22,712 bases of DNA from Pigoraptor chileana (Eukaryota; Opisthokonta; Filasterea), in assembly GCA_943704495.1 (NCBI GenBank), contig CALSCR010002640.1, positions 1 through 22,712 of the forward strand. The letters are read 5' to 3'. Below are positions 1 to 14,844 of this stretch, piece after piece; position 1 is the stretch's first letter; the number at the start of each line of letters is the position of its first letter. A model generated the notes under the pieces. It was not told the origin of the DNA, did no database searches, and saw nothing but the letters and a program-made list of their open reading frames with translations. A program made the translations under genes and the position numbers.

Positions 1-46
<46 letters not shown>
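1..46. repeat. (GT)n microsatellite at window edge
   Basis: Perfect GT dinucleotide run at the left edge. Read on the minus strand it is (CA)n lying downstream of the last visible ABCC exon, so it is probably inside the next intron of that gene. Its true length is unknown because it is cut by the window edge. Confidence 0.95.
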
Positions 47-47
<1 letters not shown>

Positions 48-387
48 TAACAGGTGTTTGCTCTATTTTAAACGACGCCAAATACAACGCAATCGATGAG
101 ACATGCATCTCAGCCCTCGCTTGATCAGCGAATGTATGGACGAGCCAAAACATGAAACAGCCCACACAAAAAGCGCAAATATAATCCACACGTCCTGTGC
201 ACACATCTGCTTTAAAATACCCCATTTCACAGACAGCACTTTTCACGACTACACTGTTTTTAAACCACCAAACGCCCCCAGAAACCAGCGCCGTTCGGGC
301 AAACATTTAAAAACGCTGTTAACTCTAAGTGGGTGGGGCACACAATAACATCCGTGCACACAATAACATCCGTGCATCCCCCCGCAC
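47..387 (-). other. presumed intron sequence of the ABCC gene, no exon identified
   Basis: The ABCC reading frame stops at a GTGCGG donor at 387 on the minus strand. I searched the rest of this stretch for the linker or TMD2 start and found no exon I could support. It holds a short direct repeat (ACAATAACATCCGTGCA at about 343-375, twice). The next exon probably lies beyond the window. Confidence 0.5.
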
Positions 388-6236
<5,849 letters not shown>

Positions 6237-6306
6237 CTGAGACGCAAGCAGCGTGAGATGAAGGGATTCAAGTCAGTGTCTTAGGCGCTTTGCCCATGGA
6301 CTCCAC

Positions 6307-6342
6307 AGCAGTAGCGACAGAGAATGAAGTTGATGCAGACAT
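6307..6342 (-). CDS. candidate first coding exon of the ABCC gene
   Basis: An ATG on the minus strand at 6342 opens 12 codons (MSASTSFSVATA) that end in phase 0 before GTGGAG. This joins in frame to the exon starting at 6236 after TCTCAG. The implied intron is only 70 bases, shorter than the others in this gene (at least 129). The exon is supported only by phase and splice signals, and further upstream ATGs (for example at 6536 and 6468) could be used instead. Confidence 0.3.
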
Positions 6343-6782
6343 TCAGTGCTCCAACTGCGTACGATTCAGTTGTGCAATCGCAGGTCGTAGGGATGGACTC
6401 ACTCACAGACAAGAAGTCAACTCATATAGTTGATAAAATCAATTGCAGCCGTCAGGTACATCGCCCATAAACAAATATAAAGAGTGGAAAACTGAGACAT
6501 CATTCATTCATTCACTCACCCAACCATCTCTGCCATCACAGTATATCGTCATTCTAATCTAGCCAGTGCATGCATTCGGAATGAGATACGGAGTGCCAGC
6601 GCGACCAAAACAACAAGCAATAGGTCTAGTACTGGCATGTACACAATACCACTCGACTCAATTATGCAAAATGAGCACAAAAACAACTTCCATAACATGA
6701 AAAACAAGAAAGGCTATTTTATTGGTAGCAGGGTTCACCCTCAGCGAGCTCAGTGAGCCGACCAGAAAGGTTTGGAACAACA

Positions 6783-6807
6783 CACGTGACCGGACCATCA
6801 CGTGACC
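6783..6807. promoter_or_regulatory. paired CACGTGACC motifs upstream of U2
   Basis: CACGTGACC occurs at 6783-6791 and again at 6799-6807, 16 bases apart (about one and a half helical turns). CACGTG is the canonical E-box bound by bHLH-type factors. The pair sits about 105-125 bases upstream of the U2 5' end. Function is inferred from position and motif only. Confidence 0.45.
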
Positions 6808-6826
6808 ACTTCTATATTCGTACATC

Positions 6827-6834
6827 TGACGTCA
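6827..6834. promoter_or_regulatory. TGACGTCA (CRE-like palindrome) upstream of U2
   Basis: A perfect eight-base CRE palindrome lies about 76 bases before the U2 5' end, in the interval where snRNA proximal elements usually sit. It may serve U2 or the downstream F-box gene. A chance match cannot be excluded. Confidence 0.4.
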
Positions 6835-6909
6835 TGCAGCATCCCATAAGCGACTGTGCCGTCCGCATGCATGTAGATGTACTGCTGCACGCTCCTTGCA
6901 CAGACCTTT

Positions 6910-7099
6910 ATCGCTTCTGGCTTCGGCTAAGATCAAGTGTAGTATCTGTTCTTATCAGCTTAATATCTGATACGGCACCCCACTGGGGTTGCCTTCGATA
7001 TTAAACTGATTTTTGAAGGGCGGCGGGTGCGCTTGTGGGCTTGCTCACGGTGCCCTGCCACGGGTCGTCTCGGCATTGCAGTGCCGCCGTGTTCGGCCC
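6910..7099 (+). ncRNA. U2 spliceosomal snRNA
   Basis: U2 pairs with the intron branch point in the major spliceosome. The 5' half is almost identical to the universal U2 sequence: stem-loop I (ATCGCTTCTGGCTTCGGCTAAG), GATCAAGTGTAGTATCTG with the branch-site-pairing GTAGTA at 6939-6944, then TTCTTATCAG and TTAATATCTGATA of stem IIa. Stem IIb differs in sequence but still pairs (GGCACCCC / GGGGTTGCC at about 6974-6993). An Sm-site-like ATTTTTGA is at 7009-7016. Stem-loop III contains the conserved GGGCTTGCTC (about 7036-7045) and stem-loop IV has CGGCATTGCAGTGCCG (about 7071-7086). Length of about 190 matches metazoan and protist U2. The 5' end is well placed; the 3' end is good to a few bases. 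The GTAGTA core fits the U2-type introns of the neighbouring genes. Confidence 0.96.
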
Positions 7100-7119
7100 A
7101 TTCGTCTCTCACGACGAAT
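7100..7119 (+). other. perfect hairpin directly after U2
   Basis: ATTCGTC and GACGAAT form a 7-bp perfect stem around a 6-base loop, starting at the base where U2 is expected to end. It may be a 3' processing or termination element of the snRNA or a last stem of the precursor. No direct evidence of function. Confidence 0.5.
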
Positions 7120-7530
7120 TGACGCTTTCTATTCAAACAAAGGAAATACATATTGCTGTAGAAATAATATTACAACACAGTCCGTAACAATCGCTCAACT
7201 TTGGCATTATTCGTACTGTTTTTATTGTTCAATGTTCCTATAGAATCTGTCGATTGGAATATCATTTCACGTTGAGTGCATTCCAGTATTCGAGAGCTCG
7301 GATAAATTGATGTGGGTGTTGTTGTTGTTGTTCACTGGCTGTTGTTGACTAGCGGCGAACGGCTCAGGCTGTGACACCCACAGAGTACGACATGCACGGC
7401 AGGCAATCGAACTTACGGCCACGTATCCTGATGCCGAGTAATAAATCTCTTCAATCAAAAGTATTTACAACAAAGTTCGGCTTACAAAAAACGCACCCAA
7501 AAACCTCAGCAGAATCGGTGCCTGGAAATC
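7120..7530. other. spacer and 5' leader of the F-box gene
   Basis: No gene is seen between U2 and the F-box start codon. The stretch contains a (GTT)n run near 7317-7332. I see no clear TATA box. A tRNA-like patch near 7400-7440 does not fold correctly and was rejected. Confidence 0.5.
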
Positions 7531-9977
7531 ATGGCATCACCCAGCGACCCGGCTGCGGCCGCGGCTTTGCCGACACTGGAACTTCTTAGTCTGCCAGATG
7601 ACGCGTTGGATCTCATCTTTTCTGAGGAGGTTGGTTTCATTCAGTCTCTTAAACTGGCCGACGGCCGCGCCATCAGTGACCATATCCATCAGTGATCGGT
7701 GTCATGCATGACTGACTGTCAAAACACTGACCAACACCGCCGCGGGGCGGGTGAAAGTATAATACAGTCACTGCGGAGCCAGCATTTATTGACTGACTGG
7801 CATGGATCAGTGGTCGCCACAAATGCATTTGCTGGAATAATCAGCCGGCAATGTTGCATTCTGCCTGAATAACTTAACTCAAATTGTTTGTAATCGCCGA
7901 CTGCAAAACATGTGTGACTGCCTTGCTTGCCTACTGCTCTGACAGTCCCTCAGTTCCGACGATCTTGCCAACGCTTCACTTGTTTGTAATCGACTGCAAA
8001 ACTCAAATTGTTTGTAATCGACTGCAAAACATGTGTATGACTGCCTTGCTTGCCTACTGCTCTGACAGTCCCTCAGTTCCGACGATCTTGCCAACGCTTC
8101 ACTTTCATGCAAGCGTCTGCACAACTTTGCGGAAGATCAAGCACGTCGTCGTGTGGCATTTAAGTGGGACAAATTGGAAGAGTGCGTGCTGTATCCAGAC
8201 GGGCAGCTTTACCCTCCTTTCATGGACAAGAATGTGTAAGTGTGATCAGTGGTCCGCATGATCCTCCAACCTTGCCACACTGAGCCAGTATCTGCTCCCA
8301 TTGCTTGTCAATTGCACAATGATGCAGTACACGCAAGCCTGACCCAGATTAGACACAACATTATGGCATATCTATTTGCTTTAACTGAATGCAGCACAAG
8401 TCACCGCCTAATTTGGACCGACCTGCCAGAATCGGCCGATCCAGTTTATTGTAAAATGAACTCATTGAATTTTCTTCCTCTCTTTTCAAACTGTGGCGCA
8501 GCCATTTGATCTTCCAAGACGAGAACTTGTTTGGGAAGTGGCTGCTCGATAACTCCTTGCGCCCGCTTAAACGTCCTTGCGACTCGTGGATATGTGTGCT
8601 TCACCGAGAGTGTGCAAATACCGCAGAAGTGGTTGCCAAGGACAACAAGCTATTTCACGCACATATTGCACTCCAGGAAGCCAAACCTGATTGGGGACTT
8701 CCTGAAATGGTGGCGAAATCGCTCTCGGACAAAGATCGTCACACCATATCCAAGTTGCTGTCCCGTGTCACACTCACCGAGAGAGCTTACAAGCCAGAGA
8801 CTCTGGGAGCATATCTTCGTGAGGAAACCGAGTACAGGACTGCAGCTACCATTGCCATCGCACCGCCTCCGCTGGCCCACAAGGCGACAGCAGAAACGTC
8901 GTCTGCAGCCGCGTTGCCCACACCTGGCAGGGTCCCAATTCTGTTCCAATTTGGGGAGACTCAAGATTGTGACAGAAGCTACGACATTCGCGATACAGCT
9001 TCCTATGCGTGGATAAAGGCCGGCGACACGCTGAAGCTCTTTTTCCGTAATTCAAGCTGCTCGGTGAGTTCATTATGACAGGCTGTCTCCACTGCCATTG
9101 GCCGTCAGTCCCTGCCTGCGTCTGTCTGTGCGCAGTTGAGTCGCCAGGTGGCAGACACTCGGGCAGAGTGGATGACGTTTACCTCATCAAAAATTTCTCT
9201 CATCCCGCCGAAAAATGGGCTTAATCGAATCTCGGCATGCCACTGCATCCTCGCAATACTGAGCCAGTGTTTTCCTTCATGCACTCCGTATTAATACTCG
9301 TGGCAGATGTGCAAGAAGCAGTGGAACGTGGCGTACGGCGTGCTGAAGAAGAACTACCCGGAGCGCGTCAGCTACAAGGCTTTCCTCGTTGTCCTGCGCA
9401 CGGCCATTGAAGCAGTGTTTACAATCGACAAGTTGAAAACGGACGGAAAATATGCGCAAATCATGCCATGGGCCCAACTGCACACGACCGACTATCGCGA
9501 AAGCATCTTGTTGCGCGCCTCTGTGAAGCGCTCTTCATGGATCTCCACTGCACTCTCAATCGGCAGCTCCACCGGCACAGCAAGTTTGCGGATACATTCC
9601 TGAAAGCGATCGGCCGCTTCGATATGTCAAGCATAATTGATCTTCCTAGCGCCATCCTGTGGGCTCCAGCGGAAGTCCTCCACGAGGTCATTGATAAGGA
9701 AATACTCAAATTTGACACCGAACGTGCTCGCGTTCGCGCCATCGAGGACGAGCTTTACGGGGCAATGGGACTTGAAATGGTCAGCGACGAGGATAGTGAC
9801 GACGACGAAGATTATATCGGCGGCGTGGAAGACGATTCCGACAACGGAGACGGTGGGGCGGGCGAATTCGACGACGGCGGGTATGGATATGCGGAAGAGG
9901 ACGACGATGACGAAGAAGAAGAAGAAGAGGAAGAAGAGGACGACGACGTCGAAGAAGAGGACGACGAAGAGGACTAA
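7531..9977 (+). CDS. F-box protein with acidic C-terminal tail
   Basis: Likely a substrate adaptor of an SCF-type ubiquitin ligase; substrate unknown. Exons: 7531-7629, 8069-8235, 8502-9063, 9307 onward to the TAA at 9975-9977. The F-box is built across the first splice (LPDDALDLIF... + SLSSDDLANASLSCKRLHN, about residues 21-53). The middle is not a family I recognise. The C-terminus, from about 9781, is almost pure Asp/Glu. The second splice uses GTAAGT at 8236 and joins in phase 2. The first donor would be GTTGGT, which is weak. In the last exon the frame changes between about 9480 and 9570. Either a 44-base intron (9523-9566, GTGAAG...GGCAG) restores the frame, giving 484 residues, or there is an indel or sequence error. 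An F-box followed by unknown sequence and an acidic tail is as far as the evidence goes. Confidence 0.8.
7877..8104 (+). repeat. tandem duplication of the intron 1/exon 2 boundary of the F-box gene
   Basis: Two ~105-base copies (7877-7981 and 8001-8104, period 124) are nearly identical; a 3-base and a 2-base length difference are the only clear changes. Each contains the CTCTGACAG acceptor and the codons for SLSSDDLANASL. Copy 1 runs on into GTTTGTAATCGACTGCAAAAC, coding VCNRLQN, which aligns codon for codon with the SCKRLHN of the used exon. The same 20-base string appears twice more at the copy starts (about 7884 and 8008). Confidence 0.85.
9781..9974 (+). repeat. acidic GAC/GAA/GAG codon tract
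   Basis: The end of the F-box CDS is a purine-rich run of Asp and Glu codons (densest at 9897-9974) giving a polyacidic tail. The codon mix shows low complexity rather than a pure trinucleotide expansion. Its complement makes a long but spurious minus-strand reading frame. Confidence 0.85.
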
Positions 9978-10329
9978 CTGGTGCAATCGTTTTCACTGCC
10001 CACGTATGTCCTAACGCTCACAGAGGAGTCTGCTTTCCCCATGAGTCACGTGCCACTAAAAACATGACCAAACGCGAATGCCCCCCACCTGCTCCACATT
10101 TATTTGACCAAGTCCACCAAACTTGTGTGACAATTGGATTATTCTCAAGTAAATGAACGCCGGTCAGGAGTCACCCAGTCGTTTACACTGCGCATGTGGA
10201 GCTGGAAAAGTGCTGACACATCAGCGCCGTATGGATCCGGTCACTGAACATCCTCCTTTCACAAATAGTCGTCTCTTTAAAAATGCTACTTGAATGACAG
10301 GTTGATTTCGCGTGAAATCATCAGCAACG
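9978..10329. other. spacer between F-box and Rad16-like genes
   Basis: Contains the F-box 3' end and the Rad16 5' leader. I see no exon, no clear AATAAA and no TATA box. A TCACGTG motif at about 10045-10051 resembles the E-box motifs upstream of U2. The short ATG reading frame at 10283 ends after four codons. Confidence 0.5.
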
Positions 10330-11524
10330 ATGAAGTCGCGGCGTTCGCATGGCGCCTCATCCGCCAACGCGACTGTGGAAGGCCCACAATCGTCAAACGA
10401 TGACAACACTGGGAGGGTGAACCAAGGCGGCCGCAAAGCCAAGCGCCCCCGCACTGCAGCGCCTGCATCCCCTCCTTCAATGCGCATTGATGATATGGAC
10501 GAGAATGATAGCGACGGTGGAAGTGCCTCCGACACGCTCTATTCCCTTGCACGGCAAACGCACGGCAGCGCGCGTGTCGCCATTGAAGCCGACATTATCG
10601 ACTTGACCCAAGAGTCGATTAACCTCCTCAACACTGCGTCATCATCTGACTTCGAGGCTCCCTCGGTGCAGTTCATCGCGTCTGTGGAACGTGTGACTGG
10701 TGGACGAAAGGCTGCCGCACAACGCAATCGCACACCTCGCACGCCATCTGCGCCCAACGCGCCCATGACACTCAGCGGCGTTCCATTTGTGGAAGGGGAC
10801 GGCTCTGAAAGTGACACTCTCTACTCACTCGCTCCACCGCAGCGCGTGGAAGAAGAGCAACACAGTGATTCGAGTGAAGGGGCCAGTGATGCAGTGACCC
10901 CCACACTGCGCCGCCCGCGTGGACGGAGTAATAATCAACAAAGGCTTCCTGCCACGCCGAGGTCCACTGGAAGACTCGCACGAAGTGCCCCACGCTCAGC
11001 GGGATCGAGGCGCAACAACGGTCGCACTTCAGTGGGTGCTGATTCCAATTCCGATTCCGATTCCGACGGCTCCTCCGATTTTGACGGCTCCTCGACAAGC
11101 TCTGATGATGAGGCGTCGGAATCTGACGACGACAGCAGCTCCTCGTCGCAGTCTGCCGCACCTGCAAGGTCTCAGCGGCGCTCACGTGCGTCCGGCGTGC
11201 GGAGGCCACGTGCCGCCAAGCGCGAGAAAAAGCCTGCGGGATATACATGCGAGGAGCATGACGCTGTGGGTAATGGCATTGGTAGTCGTTGTTGTATGGG
11301 CGGCATCATTAATCGTCAGGGGTTAGGGGTTCATCGCCACTACACTTGGGCAAGCTGGATTGTGGCCTGGTTATGGGAGCTGAGATTGTGGCCTGGGCAT
11401 GGGTTGCTCGCACTTTACGGGTCAGGATTGAGTCTTCTTGTTCTTGTCTTGTGTAGAGTTCAGAGCCGACACAGACTTTACTCTTGCATCTCTTTCTCTC
11501 TTTCTGTACCCTCACACACACAAC

Positions 11525-11561
<37 letters not shown>

Positions 11562-13321
11562 GTCCCTCCCTCTTTTTTGCCCACTTGCTGTGTTGCAATA
11601 TCAACTTGTGATTATGTTCAACAATAACGTTGCTGCTTCATTTTGCGCGAATGACCGAACAGGAGTTTCTGACAGATCATGTGCGTGTGGTTAAGGAAAG
11701 CCCCGCTCCCGAGGGACTGACAATGCCACTGCTTCCATATCAGCGAGAATCAATAACATGGATGACCGCCCAAGAGCACAATCCATCCATGCGCGGCGGT
11801 ATCCTCGCAGGTTTGTGTCCTCATTGTGCTTGTGTAGATGTTGCTGTGCCGCAGTATGTGATTTGTGCGCGGTGATTTCGCCACTTTATCTCTTGGTAGA
11901 TCGGGGTGTTTGTGGACGCTCAATCCTTTCATTAATCTTTACATATGCTAACGAGGAAACTGCATTGTTGGTTTCTGCGTTTGGATGTCATTGCGTGAAT
12001 GCTGTGACTGCAGATGAGATGGGTATGGGCAAGACCCTGCAGACAATCACGCTCATGCTTGCGAATAGGAAGGATGCCGGCGACGGAATGAAGTCAAAGG
12101 CAACCCTCGTTGTATGTCCGCTAGTGGCAGTCCACCAATGGAAGGTAATTGTATGGTGCTTGCTTATTGTGAATCTTATCAAGTGTCCTCGCTCGATTGT
12201 TGCATCGATATATTCTTGCAATACTGCCTATGTGCGTCTGTGGTAGTGGCACATGCGCTTGTGTGCGGCATTGGTGTCTTTTTCAGGGATTCAGTGTGTA
12301 GTCTAGTATAAAATTCACGCTCCCCAATTGCCTGACCTTGTCTCGCACTGTTGTTTGTGTGTGCGAGTAACAGTTTGAAATCGCAAAGTGCACCACCCCG
12401 GATGCTCTGCGCGTGGGCGTCTTTCATGGTGCGGATCGTCCAGACTCATTTGAGGAGCTGACCGGCGATTTTGACGTCATTCTGACGACGTATTCGATCG
12501 TCGAGGCCGATTATCGCCGGCAGCACAACGGGTTTTTACGAAAGGGAGAGAAGGTGTACCGCACATCGCTCCTTCACAGCGTGCATTGGCACAGGATTGT
12601 GCTGGATGAAGCCCATTTTATCAAGGACAGGTCATGCGCAACGGCGCGGTCAGTGTTTGCCCTCGAGGCTGACTATCGCTGGTCGCTCACTGGAACGCCT
12701 CTCCAAAACAGGCGAGTGTGATTGCGTGTTCAGGTCCCGGTTTGTCTTTCTTTCTTCGCTATGGGGGTGTGTGTGTGGGGGGGGGGGGGGTCGGTCTACC
12801 GTTGTCATTTTCATGTACTTTGTTTACAACACTGTGAGTACCGTGGATGCGACGTCATCGCTTATTCGATGATTGTTGCTATGGGCAACCTGCGATTCAA
12901 TTGGATTGCAGGGTGGGTGAGCTCTACTCTCTTGTGCGCTTCCTCCGCCTCACGCCGTTCTCTCACTACTACTGCAAGCTGTGTCCGTGCAAGTCGCTGA
13001 ACTGGAAGTTCGTCGGACGGGGTTGCCAGTCGTGTGGACACCGATCGACGTCTCATTTTTCGTGGTGGAATCGGTGAGAGCTCTCAACTGAAGTTGCTTA
13101 CAATCAACGCTGGGGATGGCCATTGTTCACAAATTTGCTTTGAGTGCAAGTGCAAGTGCCATCACACGTTTATTGTCACATTGTCAGGTTAAACCTTGCT
13201 TGCAGTGCCCGTGACACGGCGCGCAACACACGGCAATATCTCACATATCTCATGTGTATCTATCTCGCGCGGTCGCTCTGCTTCTCTCACAAATGAACAT
13301 ATTCTGAAAACACTACACACA

Positions 13322-13355
<34 letters not shown>

Positions 13356-14809
13356 GCAATGTGCTGAATCCAATCATGAGAAACGGCGGATTCGGCCCCG
13401 GTGAGCGCGCTATGCAGGTTCTGCAGATGATACTGCAACGAATCATGCTGCGCCGCACAAAGACGGAGCGCGCTGCTGACCTCAAACTGCCGCCGCGCGT
13501 TGTTCGCTTTTGCCGGCGTGCGCTGGATTCGGAAGAGAACGATTTTTACGAGGCCTTGTACACGCAATCGCGCACTCACTTCATGGGGTATGTGTCCGCG
13601 GGAAGCATCTTAAACAACTATGCTCACGTGTTCGACCTTCTTCTCCGCCTACGTCAGAGCGTCGACCATCCCTTTCTTGTGATACACAACCCAAACAAGA
13701 AAGGAAGCGAGACGGATGCGGTCGCTGTCGGCGCACGGATGGGTAACGCTCATGTGTGCGGACTGTGCTTTGATCCATCGGACGATGCAATTGCGTCTGC
13801 GTGTGGGCATGCGTTTTGCCGGCTGTGCGTGGGCTCGTACATTGGCACAGTCTCTGCGGGCGGGCAAGTCCCCGAGTGTCCCACGTGCAGATTGCGCCTC
13901 ACTATCGATATGGAGCAGCCTCCGCTTCCTCCGCCTGTGGTTGCGTCCGACGACACGGCCGCACAACCAGAAAAAGGTTTGTCCGCGTGCCAATGCGCGC
14001 GCGTGTGTGTGTTTGTGTGTGTGTGTCATGCTTTTTCAAGTGAACTACTTGTCGCTGTGCGTGTGTGGGTGTGTGCATAGACTTCTGTCCGTTGCGAGTG
14101 GAGAAGTAATGTTTCTTTGTTTGTTGGAATATTTTTTGTTGTGGTGGATGGGTGTGGGTGTGCAGACGTCGATTACTCTCCATTTGGAACCTCGGGCCGC
14201 GCCGTTGCAAAGCCGATGGGCGGCGTAAAGGCCTCCATTCTCAGTCGCATTGACCTCTCGGCGTGGCGGTCGAGCACGAAGATCGAGGCACTTCTCGAGG
14301 TGTGTTCTGTGTAGAGTTATCTGTCGAAACGAATCATTTCTTGACATCCTTTTTGTGTGTGGCAATCCTCTGCTCAATGTGCGGTGGCCGCTGCTCAGCA
14401 GCTGTATGGTGAACAATGTGTCCCGCCTTCCTTTGAATTCTTCCCGAGATTAATTTGCGCTTCTCTCGTCGTTGTATGGCAGGAACTGAATGACATGCGC
14501 ACCCGTGACCCCAATGCAAAGAGCCTCGTCTTTTCGCAATTTGTCAACTTTCTGGACCTTGTTGAGTGGCGGCTGAAGCTCGCAGGATTCAAGAGCAGGT
14601 GAGCTTAGTCGGGATGACAATGTGCCAGACCCGTCGCTTCTGTTTGCTGTCGTGTGGTGGTGGTGGTGGTGGTGCGTGAGACGTACGCGCGCCAAAAAGC
14701 TGATGTCATATGTCTGATGAATTGGCTCGCACCAAACACTTACGCCATTTGGGCCAGTTTGCACAGCTGCATCAAACTTCGTCGAGGTATTGTGCATGCA
14801 CCTTCATAT

Positions 14810-14844
<35 letters not shown>

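Larger units (their letters stand above)
6343..6909. other. divergent spacer between the ABCC gene and the U2 snRNA gene
   Basis: No coding exon can be supported here on either strand. The part nearest 6343 should contain the ABCC 5' leader, and perhaps its first exon if that is not 6342-6307. The part nearest 6909 should contain the U2 promoter. It is AT-richer than the coding regions and holds a short (ATTC)n run near 6502-6516. Confidence 0.55.

Noticed and set aside
7395-7440. tRNA-like patch (CAATCGAAC with flanking GC)
   Set aside because: The five-base T-stem does not pair on either strand and no acceptor stem can be drawn.
9466-9474. GGGCCCA as a programmed -1 slippery heptamer in the F-box gene
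   Set aside because: The heptamer is not in the required zero-frame register (codons are TGG GCC CAA), and no downstream pseudoknot was evident.
9627-9986. Long minus-strand frame opposite the acidic tail
   Set aside because: It is the complement of GAC/GAA/GAG codons and codes low-complexity Val/Phe/Leu with no support.
11319-11331. GGGGTTAGGGGTT as a telomere remnant
   Set aside because: Only two units, within an intron that has other G-rich text. Too short to support a telomeric origin.
14813-14842. (CA)n ending in CACAG as the acceptor of Rad16 exon 9
   Set aside because: The frame and conserved SSKLDGRMNATQ join need the acceptor at 14887. Using 14842 would add an unsupported segment.
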